Source: Beroe ovata
Taxonomy: Eukaryota > Ctenophora > Nuda > Beroida > Beroidae
Assembly (NCBI GenBank): GCA_946803715.1
Contig: CAMPET010000051.1
Coordinates: forward strand, 179,517 to 190,782
Direction of reading: 5' to 3'
DNA length: 11,266 nt
Shown: in pieces, positions 1 through 8,800 of the stretch
How the letters are laid out: every line of letters starts with the position of its first letter
How positions within the stretch are numbered: the first letter of the stretch is position 1
Translations under genes and position numbers: made by a program
Notes under the pieces: generated by a model
The model's input: only the letters and a program-made list of their open reading frames with translations
Told to the model about the DNA's origin: nothing
Databases searched by the model: none

Positions 1-28
1 ACACACACACACACACACACACACACAC
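1..28. repeat. (AC)14 microsatellite
   Basis: Fourteen perfect AC units at the window edge, in the intron before the first visible exon. CA repeats near acceptors can bind hnRNP L in animals; any effect here is inference. Confidence 0.95.
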
Positions 29-77
29 CTGAACTTACATATAGAGTTTTGTCAAACACAAGGAAATATTTTTCCAG

Positions 78-189
78 TGTCGGAAGCAGAACTGACAGAC
101 GATGAGAATGTGCTGCCATTCCGTCGTAATAAGACCATGGCAGCTCCACCACGAGCTAAACGAGCAACGCAGCACATCAATACTGTCAG
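78..189 (+). CDS. Exon (first visible) of the plus-strand gene
   Basis: The acceptor is TTTTTCCAG and the donor CAG|GTGGGA. Only one frame is open: two bases of a split codon, 36 codons, then two bases. It encodes an acidic start (SEAELTDDENVLPF) and a basic stretch (PPRAKRATQH). A 14-unit AC microsatellite sits 49 bp upstream in the preceding intron. Confidence 0.7.
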
Positions 190-3100
190 GTGGGAGAGGG
201 GGGATAAGATTAATAATGACGTATTTTGATGTGTTGAGTGTTGACCAGTTTCTCCAAAACTACGGAAATTCCCAAAGTTTTATCCAACAAGCTATTTTCA
301 CCGTCACTCCGACAAACAAACGGAAGTTTTTGCGACTTTTCTCCGAATGAAAATGAAATCCATACCGTCAAAACTTCACTACTTTTCAAAACATTCACAC
401 TTCAAACTCTACAAACCCGCCAGCGCTGAAGCAGGCGATGATGCATCTGTTCAGCTGGAGAAACTGATGATGCACACGCTGAAAGATCTGACGAAACAAC
501 TGAAGAGCAAAGCTGACAAATCTGCTGTGTTTTCCTTGTGAGTGTCATGATTTTGTTGTATATGTAAGAGGGGTCAGCAGGGGGTCAGTTCGTCAGTAGG
601 TAGGGGGTCAGTGGTATACTTTCATACGAATGTTTCATGCGAATGTTTCATACACCAAAGCTTAGATTTCAGTCATCATACATGTTAGCTGGTTTGAAGT
701 CCTGTTTTGAACTATCAAAATTAGATCCCACCACTTCCGCAGACATCTGAAAGAAGAGTTGGAGTCAATTGCAGGGAACAACAGCCCTGAGGATTTTGTC
801 CCAGAGTCTATCGACAGTGAGCCACCTCCTGGCTCTGTGCCAGAAGAGAGCAACAAGCTACCAGACTCGGTGAGGAAATTTGGCTAATTTAGGCCATCCT
901 GGGTTTACCCTGAGTCCAACCTGGGTTCATCCTGAGTCTTGAGAGATTCAGAAAACTTATGAGTTGGAACTTATGAAGACTGGAGTGGATCGATTATTTA
1001 ATCGGAATAACATGAAAAATGAACTCAGTAGTTCATTCAAGACATTCTCTCAGGAGATAGCACAAGCCCTGAGAGATCTCCGTTTTTTGGAAAAGAGGCT
1101 GGCTGAGATTGAGTCTAACTTGGAGCATGTCAGGAACGAAACTGTTCCTGCGGTAGGGAAAGGAGATGTTCTTTTCTTACATATGATGATCATCTACTAT
1201 ACATTTTTGTCTCGTTTTCGTGCTACTTTTTGCCATTTTTTTGGTTTATTTCTGGGGACTATTTTCGGTCTCGAGGTGTCGTTTTTATGGTCTCAATCTT
1301 CTTAGATAGCTGCTAAAGACACAGGGAAGCCCAAAAAGAAAAAGAAAGGTAAATAGTATGTTCTTCTTAATCATCCACATCAATTAGTTAAATCACGCCA
1401 TTTTCATCAATATTTGATTTATTTCAACCTTTTAAATATTTGCTCTCTCCGCCATATTTTTTCCTAATCTGAATATGTAGTATTTAGGGAAAGTCCGTTT
1501 CAAACTGGCTCTACCTAAGGCTTTCGTCAGTCCCGTTTAAGAGAGGTAGTCAAACAAAACACGTGATGTTAATATTTGCCTGCATCTGATTGTGTCCTTG
1601 AGACTTAGCCCCTGTGAAGATTCATATGAACGTCCTACATGATTAGGGCCCTTGCATATATTTGATGCCCTTGTTGAGTGGGCTAACTGCCGTGGTTGTA
1701 TTTGGTGTTTTTGAGTGTGCCGTTTTGAGTAGAATTGGAATTCGGTTTGGTAATCTGACTTTTTATTTGGTGTGCTTGTTCAGCCTGTGTTCTGCTGTGT
1801 GATATGGGTGTCATTATTGTACAGCATCTTAACAAATTCAATCCTTGGCTTGAATCAAGCCTCCCGATTCACGCAGCTATGATTTAGCAAAATGGATCAT
1901 TCTCAAAGTACGATTTTCTTCAAGAAAAATATAATGAGGAAACGCTAAATCGACGATTCCTAATATTTTTTATGAAAAAATTCGTAAGGATGATCCATTT
2001 TCTGGCAAATTTCCAATAATGACACTCATATCCCCGCAGGGGGAGGCGTTGGAAGCGTCTTGGGATGCTTGACTCCGAGAAACCCAACTCCCATCGATGA
2101 CTGATCACCGCCGCGCACTTGCACGTGTGAAATATGTGTGTGGTACATTTTGTGTTGCTATGGGAACTGTGTTGTGTATTGTATATGTGATTGTAACGCG
2201 TGGGCTGTCACGCGTGGGGTTTATAAATTCAGTGACAATCACGCATAGTTTCAGTGCATGCTCGTGGTACGATGTTTTGCACGTGTTTTGATTTTACAAT
2301 TGTGAAAATGTGATTACAAGAATGTGCTGGTTTTGTATAATTTGAATTTGATCTAAGTTGGACTCATGTTGTTTCAAATAATAAACTCATTCATCGTCGA
2401 TCTTTATTAAACTGGGTTGAAATTCGCATGAAACTGATAAGGAATGATGTTTTCTCTTGGGTTTGTAATTTGAATATTGTAAATTATGTCCTAACTAATG
2501 AGTTAACTTAAAGCTATAAAATTAGAGTAGAAGTCACCGTGAATTTTATCCGCCATTTCTTCACAAAATCTGTACATAAAACATTGCCAAGTTTATATCT
2601 TATACTACACTAAATCTTAAACACCCCTTTTTAATCACAATTTATTGTTTTTGACTAAATTATGATAGTTTACTTGATTTAACGTAGCAAAAAATTGAGT
2701 TTTGATCCATTAATAATCCCTCCTTTATCATTCTCACAGCTGGTTTTGTCGTGGTTTTTCACCCTAATCTGATATCGTTATCATGTGTTATCATGTAAAT
2801 AAGAAGTTAGGAAATAGGAATGTTATTTCAATTTCTATTGCACTTGGCTAGATCATACACGAAGTTTTCCTACGATTTTTACCAAGGTTTATAAATTGGA
2901 GATATTTTATACAACATTCATTCCTGGCATTTTAATGAATTCATCCACGTGAAATCTATTGTTTAAAGAAAAATTTAATTTGGAAGTGTTTGCAGAGAAT
3001 ACATTCATTATCTAAACGTTTGGGGATCAGTGTAAATGTTATTGTAAAGGTTCTTGATTTGTCAAAAGCTTCCCTCAGGATATGTTTGTTTTGTGTTATT

Positions 3101-3730
3101 AATTCTGGGGCATTATTTTTCACCATTATTTACCCTTCACTCAACCCATACATTTTTCATCCCCACTTTAATTCGAAATGGATATCACAATTTTAATACA
3201 CCACAATTTTAAAACACCACAATCATTCTAGAAAAAGATAAAGACGGTAAAGGTAAGAGTTTGCGTGTGTGTGTGCGACACCATGATTCACTTTTTGAAT
3301 GGTAGAAAAGAGAAAGCCACCTTTTGGGTAGATCTTAGCAATAGCAGCAATAACTTTGGCGGCACCATAGGAAATTTTGTAGATCCAACTGCATTGTAGA
3401 TTAATATAGTTAAACAGAGCTGATTTTGAATTCCCTAGATAATATCCCATTTCGCAGAGCAGCAACGCTGATCTCTCATCATCCTTAGAATCTCAGTAGC
3501 AGCCAATTTCTGTGTGTGATTATTCCTGAATATATTCATGTCATCACAAAACAGAATCTTCACTTTTGGTGGTCGAATGACCCGATTTTCCCTCGTCTGT
3601 AGGTATTGGAGGACTGTTCTCGAAGAAGGAAAAAGAGTCTCTCAAAGCCACTGATTCGGTCACAAGTCTGAACAGTATGTCTGATAGCGGGATGGCCTCG
3701 GTCAAGGATAAATCTTCGCTCAGCACTTGA
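78..3730 (+). CDS. Partial gene for an unrecognised coiled-coil-like protein (last seven exons)
   Basis: Join of 78-189, 424-537, 743-869, 952-1152, 1306-1348, 3232-3252 and 3603-3730. Every junction has AG/GT borders and matching phase (2,2,0,0,1,1), and the joined frame stays open for 247 residues to a TGA at 3728-3730. The first exon begins at an acceptor, so the start codon lies upstream of the window. The protein is charged and mostly helical: a Leu/Lys-rich helix in the second exon (LEKLMMHTLKDLTKQLKSKA), an acidic Pro-rich linker in the third, a long heptad-like helix in the fourth, then PKKKKK and a Ser-rich tail (SLNSMSDSGMASVKDKSSLS). There is no signal peptide, membrane segment or enzymatic motif in the visible part, so a cytosolic or nuclear scaffold is possible. 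I do not recognise the family. The gene converges tail-to-tail on the glycosyltransferase gene. Confidence 0.75.
424..537 (+). CDS. Exon of the plus-strand gene, Leu/Lys helix
   Basis: The acceptor AACCCGCCAG and the strong donor CTT|GTGAGT give phase 2 on both sides. The split codon AG+C makes Ser. The alternative acceptor a few bases downstream (GAAGCAG|GC) would hit a TGA, which fixes the start. The 37 whole codons include a likely amphipathic helix with Leu and Met at regular spacing. Confidence 0.75.
569..615 (+). repeat. G-rich GGGGTCAG repeats after a splice donor
   Basis: Three copies of GGGGTCAG plus a partial one lie 30-80 nt after the donor at 538. Intronic G runs in this position often act as splicing enhancers; here that is inference. 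Confidence 0.6.
743..869 (+). CDS. Exon of the plus-strand gene, acidic Pro-rich linker
   Basis: The acceptor is CACTTCCGCAG and the donor TCG|GTGAGG. One base completes a Leu codon (TT+A), followed by 42 codons and phase 0 out. The first part (HLKEELESIAG) continues the helix. The rest (PEDFVPESIDSEPPPGSVPE) is acidic, rich in Pro and Ser, and probably disordered. The following intron is only 82 nt. Confidence 0.75.
895..938. repeat. Two-unit tandem repeat in an 82-nt intron
   Basis: The motif CCTGGGTT-x-x-x-CCTGAGTC occurs twice, about 24 bp apart, filling half of the short intron before 952. Confidence 0.6.
952..1152 (+). CDS. Exon of the plus-strand gene, main coiled-coil segment
   Basis: It is 67 whole codons, phase 0 on both sides, with acceptor GAGATTCAG and donor GCG|GTAGGG. 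It is the longest exon of this gene and the best conserved-looking part. The stretch FSQEIAQALRDLRFLEKRLA continues into EIESNLEHV with hydrophobic residues at coiled-coil-like spacing. The reading frame runs on into the intron, so the donor was chosen from the consensus and from phase agreement with the next exon. Confidence 0.75.
1306..1348 (+). CDS. Short Lys-rich exon of the plus-strand gene
   Basis: The 43 nt start after a pyrimidine-rich acceptor (CAATCTTCTTAG) in phase 0 and end AAAG|GTAAAT in phase 1, encoding IAAKDTGKPKKKKK. If the donor is not used, the frame reads Lys-Gly-Lys and stops at once (TAG). Intron retention would therefore give a shorter protein ending in the Lys run. Confidence 0.65.
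1349..3231 (+). other. Long intron (1.9 kb) of the plus-strand gene
   Basis: Apart from the fold-back element at 1802-2031, I see no convincing exon. The open frames at 2097-2291 and 2990-3196 have AT- or TG-driven composition and no fitting splice sites. The DNA is AT-rich with many T runs. Confidence 0.5.
1802..2031. mobile_element. Imperfect fold-back element in the long intron
   Basis: The outer arms ATATGGGTGTCATTATTG (1802-1819) and 2014-2031 pair with one mismatch. The inner arms AAAATGGATCAT (1889-1900) and 1990-2001 pair perfectly, and the AT-rich stretches inside are also roughly complementary. The left arm carries about 65 bp not matched on the right. There is no coding capacity, so a non-autonomous transposon remnant is the likeliest identity. 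Confidence 0.55.
3232..3252 (+). CDS. 21-nt microexon of the plus-strand gene
   Basis: The acceptor is ATCATTCTAG and the donor AAAG|GTAAGA. With the split codons it adds EKDKDGK to the Lys-rich segment. Its length is a multiple of three with phase 1 on both sides, so skipping keeps the frame. A second donor 6 nt upstream (GACG|GTAAAG) would drop Gly-Lys in frame. It is supported by exact phase fit with both neighbours and by a charge pattern that continues the previous exon, but its small size keeps the call moderate. Confidence 0.55.
3603..3730 (+). CDS. Terminal exon of the plus-strand gene, Ser-rich C terminus
   Basis: The acceptor is a textbook tract (GATTTTCCCTCGTCTGTAG). Two bases complete a Gly codon, then 41 codons run to TGA at 3728-3730. 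The tail starts IGGLFSKKEKESLKA and ends in a Ser-rich region with potential phosphorylation sites. Two minus-strand frames across this exon are shadows. Confidence 0.75.
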
Positions 3731-3974
3731 CAGATCAATCAGGATGTCCTGCTTCATTTGCGAGAAAAATAGTAGTTATACTTATGTAGTTTCTGTACGG
3801 TATGGAAAACCATTTTTTTGGTGGAAAATCAATTATGTATTCCGGAAACTTATTAGTTTTTTAGCAACTTTTTACTCCTACAGCTTTTCCGTACTTTTGA
3901 TCGACGTTGAATGAAGGTAGCGTAACTTTCTGTTTGAATTTTTATCATATTTACTGTTCAATAGATAAAGTTTC

Positions 3975-3980
3975 AATAAA
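3975..3980 (+). promoter_or_regulatory. Poly(A) signal AATAAA of the plus-strand gene
   Basis: This is a canonical hexamer 245 nt after the stop codon, in AT-rich DNA. It implies a 3' UTR of roughly 260-280 nt. Confidence 0.5.
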
Positions 3981-4603
3981 GCAAAATCTCCAATTCGAGT
4001 ATTCAGTGAACTTTCACATTTTTCTGTGAACGGAACTATTGTTTGGCTATAAGGTACAATATTTACGTTAGATTTCATTTCTTTCACGCTTTTATAGTTA
4101 AATATTTTACAGTACTCGATAAAAGGCTTCAATTTTTATCGTTCCTCGAAATTGCTCACATATCCACTGACAAGCTTGACACAAACGAACGGTGAGGATT
4201 CATGATTGAATTTGAACTTGAAGCCTTCCAGTGACTGTGAGTCAATTTCAAGGGAAAAGGGTTGAGTAAATAACTACCGAGGACATTGGAACCATTATGC
4301 CATTCTCCAAGCTTCATTTAATAGATTATAAAAGACATTTTAGTCTACGTTGGATGTTTGTAATCAAATTTATTTCGACAATCAAAAACTGTTTTGCTTT
4401 GATTAAGTATAGTATGCACCACTATACGCAGATATAATCTTGATATATACTTGAATCTAAGTATCCATAATGCATACAGCAGTGCAATGCTTAGAAATTG
4501 CATTGAAACAAATAAAACGACGCTGTGAACAATTCCTGAATTCCATGCTTGCGCACAATGAACAATGCACAAGCCGCGCAGTACATCATAGTCATACATT
4601 GTG

Positions 4604-4664
4604 AAATTGACCCGACCCGCGTGACCGATCAAATCAGCGCAGCGCTCGATTTTTAGGTCAATTT
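4604..4664. repeat. 9-bp inverted repeat
   Basis: AAATTGACC (4604-4612) and GGTCAATTT (4656-4664) are perfectly inverted around a 43-bp GC-rich core. It could be a very small element or a chance hairpin. Confidence 0.4.
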
Positions 4665-4690
4665 AAACGTTGATGCATCATGGCCGAGCC

Positions 4691-4802
4691 CTGTCAGATG
4701 CAAATATTATCTGACCTGTTTCTCACGCGCGCGCCTTCAAGTTCAATGAAGGCCTTCGATGACGGCGCGCGCAAGAAACAGTGGACAGATAACATTCGGC
4801 AA
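4691..4802. mobile_element. MITE-like element, copy A (degraded left end)
   Basis: Its right end CATTCGGCAA and its internal blocks (GCGCGCGC tract, AAGAAACAGTGGACAGATAA, GAAGGCCTTC core) match copy B in inverted orientation. Left and right halves pair over most of the length. The left terminus (CTGTCAGATG) has drifted. No coding capacity. Confidence 0.65.
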
Positions 4803-4941
4803 GCTTTCCCTTGTTTCTAAATCGCACCACCCTAATTTTATTTGCACCGGGGTGACATACTGACATAGGTTGTAGGTTTTTTCGGTTTCGGCCTGAACCA
4901 TCCCGAACCCTATAGGATCAGGATACTTCTAAACATTGGCC

Positions 4942-5074
4942 TTGCCGGATGTTATATTGTTATCTGTCTACTGTTTATGTTTCTTGCGCGCGCGCATTCA
5001 TCGAAGGCCTTCATGGAGTTGTAGTTCGATGAAGGCGCGCGCTAAAGAAACAGTGGACTAATATCATCCGGCAA
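4942..5074. mobile_element. MITE-like element, copy B
   Basis: The 133-bp element has perfect 10-bp terminal inverted repeats (TTGCCGGATG and CATCCGGCAA), subterminal (GC)n tracts and a TTCATCGAA...TTCGATGAA inner repeat. It lies 139 bp from copy A in opposite orientation. I see no clear target-site duplication in the flanks. Confidence 0.7.
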
Positions 5075-5621
5075 TCCGAACCCTAACAGTAACGCGAGGG
5101 TTTAAAACGCTAGGGAAGCATTTTTAGTTTTTACCCAACCATACATGGGGTGATTCGGAATCTGCGCGTAAAAATACGTCGATTGATGTTTTACCGAAAA
5201 AGAGACACAAAAAGAACTTCAAAAAATAAGGGCAAAGAATTTAGTACGAGTGCTGAATAATATCAACACTCGCAGTGAATTTCACTCATGAAGAGCGCAT
5301 TCAATCTTGGTAACTCATCAAAGTACTTAACTGTAACTGTAAGTGTAAGACTCTAAAGTGAACAATTGTAACTGCAGACTGGACCATAAACAATCTCTTC
5401 TCCATTTTATTTATAGTTCTTTAAGATGCGGGTAATAAATTGGCATCTCGTGGTGCAATGGTTCACAATCAATTGATCAAATCGATTATCAATATCAATG
5501 ATCATATTAGATCCAATAATAAAACAAAAAATCTTCATAAAATCTTCATAAAATGTTCATACAAATCAGATGAAATTTAAAGAACAAGATCTGAGCCCCG
5601 CCCTAAATAAAATATTCTTAG

Positions 5622-5627
5622 TTTATT
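5622..5627 (-). promoter_or_regulatory. Poly(A) signal AATAAA of the glycosyltransferase gene
   Basis: A canonical AATAAA on the minus strand begins 38 nt after the stop codon, supporting the terminal exon call. A second AATAAA at 5411-5406 could serve a longer 3' UTR. Confidence 0.6.
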
Positions 5628-5664
5628 AAAAGTAAAAACCTAAACCTAACACGTGTCCCTATTA

Positions 5665-5812
5665 TCAACAGTACCCTATTTTATGTTTCGTTTCCAGGCA
5701 CTGAATTTCCCCGCTGTCTAGAACTGAGAATGCAGAGCACCAGAACAATCCGTTAACATTGTATCGGGAATTCATGAGTCGGAACATTCTGTTCTTTCGT
5801 CCCTGATCATAC
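5665..5812 (-). CDS. Terminal exon 12 of the glycosyltransferase gene
   Basis: The acceptor is CATTTCTGCTCAG. One base completes an Arg codon (AG+G), then 48 codons run to TGA at 5667-5665. RKNRMFRLMNSRYNVNGLFW matches the family's C-terminal 'Y-x-R-Y...H-R-L-L-F-F' region in position and character. The last 23 residues after C498 have no counterpart I can recall and may be a lineage-specific tail. A poly(A) signal follows 38 nt after the stop. Confidence 0.72.
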
Positions 5813-8800
5813 CTGAGCAGAAATGAGATATACAATAGTTATACAATACCTGAAATGAGATGTTAATAACATTGTTATACGATTTTGAGCCATGATATGA
5901 GACTTAACTCTGCGTGAGTACCTTCTTCAAAATAAGTACAAATTGAACAAATCCGTGATTCTAGAACACACAATAAACATAAGTTATGGTGCAAAACGGG
6001 GTCATCCGACCCCGTCAGAAGGGATTGGAAATGGAACACTGTGGGAACATAGCAGGCATAGGATGAGTATGACCATTAATTAGAATAATTAGATCAATTA
6101 GATTAATTTATCAGAATATTAATTAATCACAAACTATCATCCTCCTCCTCTTGTACTTGTAGCAGCTCTCTCTCTCTCTTACCTCAATTTCTGATAGTTC
6201 ATGGTTCTCTCCTCCCTACTTTCCTGCTGGTTTATCACCTCAATATCGTCACAGTACACCACTTTGTGACCCAGGGCTTTCAACTTGAGGAAGAAATCTG
6301 CGTGCTCCACTATTTTCAGTTCCTCCGTCCAACCGCCCATCTGTGGGAGAAATGATTCGATCACAATCCAAAGTCTTATGACTTATCTATATAGGTGTCT
6401 GGTGTATGGGTATACTGCAAACATAGCAAAATGCTGGATATCGATTTTCTAATCCAAGGATTGACACAAGAGATGGAAGAGTCTAAACTGTGAATCATCC
6501 AAAAAAGGGAAAGCATTTGCTGCTAGAATCGCTGAAACTTTAAGTTGGAACAACTAAGTAAAATGAGGGTAAAAGTGCCTCCAAAATCTTGAAAAGGTTG
6601 TACTTTCGTCCGTCAATTTCGGAATACTCATAGTAATTAAAGGACGAACATTTGTCTTACCGCAAGAATAACCTCCGTGTTCGCCATGAAGACATTACTC
6701 GTCGAATCACACTGTTCACAATGCGGGAATTCCGTGATATTCCGCTCGCAGAGTCCGCTAAACACACCGAACTCCTGACGATTGTGGTAGTTGCCGAACT
6801 TCAGTGCTCCGGCAAACTTCATGAATCCCTCGAATTTTCCTCCGACAAGGTCGGCGTCTGTTCTGTCCAAAACTTCCATCATCTGAAACACGCGGATTGG
6901 ACATTGCTGGGAATGAGGAATAGGATAACAGATTTCACTCGTATTGCGACAATTGACCCCCCGGGGAAATCAAGGTTAGGGTTAGGGTTAGGGTTTGGGT
7001 AACTGTTATGGTTAGGGTCAGGTGAAATTTCAGGGAGTCAAAAGTCGGGGATCAATTGTCAGGGGGGGNTTCCCTCAATTGTCGGTGGGTCAATTGCCAC
7101 GCTTCCATTTTACTGACTTCTGGGTGGCGTAGGATTGAAACTCTCAGTCCCCTGCCACTCAAAAATAGAAAGTGGCATAAAGTTTAGGATATCAGGTTCT
7201 TTTAGATCAAATTGCTGAACCAGGGCGTTTTTGAGGTCCATTCATTCCAGATACTTGACCACAAGAACCCAGTTGGATTAAGGAAACAAACCCAATAAAC
7301 CCAGTAAACTCGCAATGATGCATATTATCGCTACCAATCGTCTCGATCATCGGTAACAGTACCGAATAATCAATGTCGCGAATACCCAGAGCTCTGACCT
7401 TGGTGAGATTTGTCCGATCGTTGAACACGTGGTCATCGTCCAGCAGGAGGAAGTACTTGGTCCGAACTAGACTCAGCGCGAGATTCCGCCCCAGGGAGAT
7501 TCCCATGTCTTCATCCTCGCCTGGGAAGTGACCAGTTATACCATATATGGAATAATTACCAAATAACGAGGTGACGTCATCTTGGATATTAGGAATATAT
7601 CGTGGCAAAATTAGTGAAATGTCAAATGTCACTTTTTACATATGTCGGACAATTTCTGCAGGAATTGTTGCAGTTCCCCTGCAGCACTACTCCTTTCACA
7701 CGACAAAAGTTACTTACCCAATACCCAGTATGCATACTGAGGGGTGGTAAGTATCACTTACCCAACACAATATATACTGGAAACAATAACTTACCCAACA
7801 TCCATTACACTGACAACGATCACTTACCAACATCTATTCTACTAAAAACAATAACTTACCAAACATGTATTATACTGACAACAGTTACTTACCAAACATC
7901 CATTACACTGACAACAATCACTTACCGATTATATACTGTAGCTGAGGGTATTTCCCAATCTCTGCCCAAACTTCAGACGGGTAATCATTGGGACCGTCAT
8001 CGTACGAAATTATCCTCAAATCGTAACCTGGATGAAAATAAATTACGAAGGGGGCCGGGGGAGGCAAAATTTGGCAAATTCTCCCCAACTTTTTTGAGTT
8101 TGCCAAAAAAGTGTTTTGCGTTGGCCCCGTTTCTTCGTTACAGTAGAAGTCGCGGGGCACGGCGCCGGCGATAAAAATGAGGAATTTACCAATCAATTTT
8201 CTTCACCACAGGCCGCAATCAAACCGTGCCGGCACGGTTTGATTGCGGAAAAAATTCAAGGAATCGAATCAAAAATAGACAATTTGAGTGTGGTCGGCGG
8301 AAAATTCAACACTCGCAGAATGACAAATACAAATAAAGATAATATTTGAATTCAAAAGCCTCAGAATCTAGAACTCAAAGTAAGGATCCGGCATATTATT
8401 ACCTTTCGTATCTCTGATTGACTGGGCTAGCCGTGTCACAAGATATGGTCGCCTAGCTGTCTTTGTCACCACGGTGACGCAGTCATACACACTCTGACAC
8501 CTGAACACCAGGTTTATGATTGCTGACTCGGTTTGGTGGTTAAATCTATAGCCTATAGGTACAAGTTAAGTCAAGTAAATACAAGTCAAGTCTTCAGTCA
8601 AGTACATGTTAAGTCAACGTGTCAAGTCGACAAGTCCTTAAGTAAAGTACAAGTCAAGTTACTGAAGTATAGTACAAGTCAAGTACCTACAAGTTAAGAA
8701 CAGTAACTACAAGTTAAGAATAAGTCAAGTATATGACGATATGAACAAAATAACCCGAGTCTGTGATCTTTTACCTTGTTTTTTTTCCGGGTCAACGTAG

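Larger units (their letters stand above)
3981..5621. other. Intergenic region between two convergent genes
   Basis: It lies between the two poly(A) signals. It contains the paired inverted-repeat elements at 4691-4802 and 4942-5074, a 9-bp inverted repeat at 4604-4664 and three 11-bp AAAATCTTCAT-like units near 5526-5560. The remainder is AT-rich with no gene I can support. Confidence 0.5.

Noticed and set aside
3223-3465. Minus-strand 80-codon frame
   Set aside because: It overlaps the microexon and following intron of the plus-strand gene and shows no motif, signal or splice support.
4345-4632. Minus-strand 95-codon frame with hydrophobic stretches
   Set aside because: No recognisable motif, no ATG at its beginning, AT-driven composition, and no fitting splice sites or promoter. 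It lies in the intergenic region.
5699-5757. Possible plus-strand exon after TTTCGTTTCCAG
   Set aside because: Antisense to the terminal glycosyltransferase exon, beyond the plus-strand gene's stop and poly(A) signal, and without family support.
6974-6999. Telomere or chromosome end
   Set aside because: Fewer than five degenerate units, within an intron with coding exons on both sides.
7712-7926. CRISPR-like array
   Set aside because: The whole 33-bp unit is repeated with divergence and has no unique spacers; the context is a eukaryotic intron.
7602-8174. Longest open frame of the window (190 codons, plus strand)
   Set aside because: It runs through the 33-bp minisatellite and antisense to exon 8. 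The repeated peptide (LPNIHYT-like units) is a by-product of a repeat without stops.
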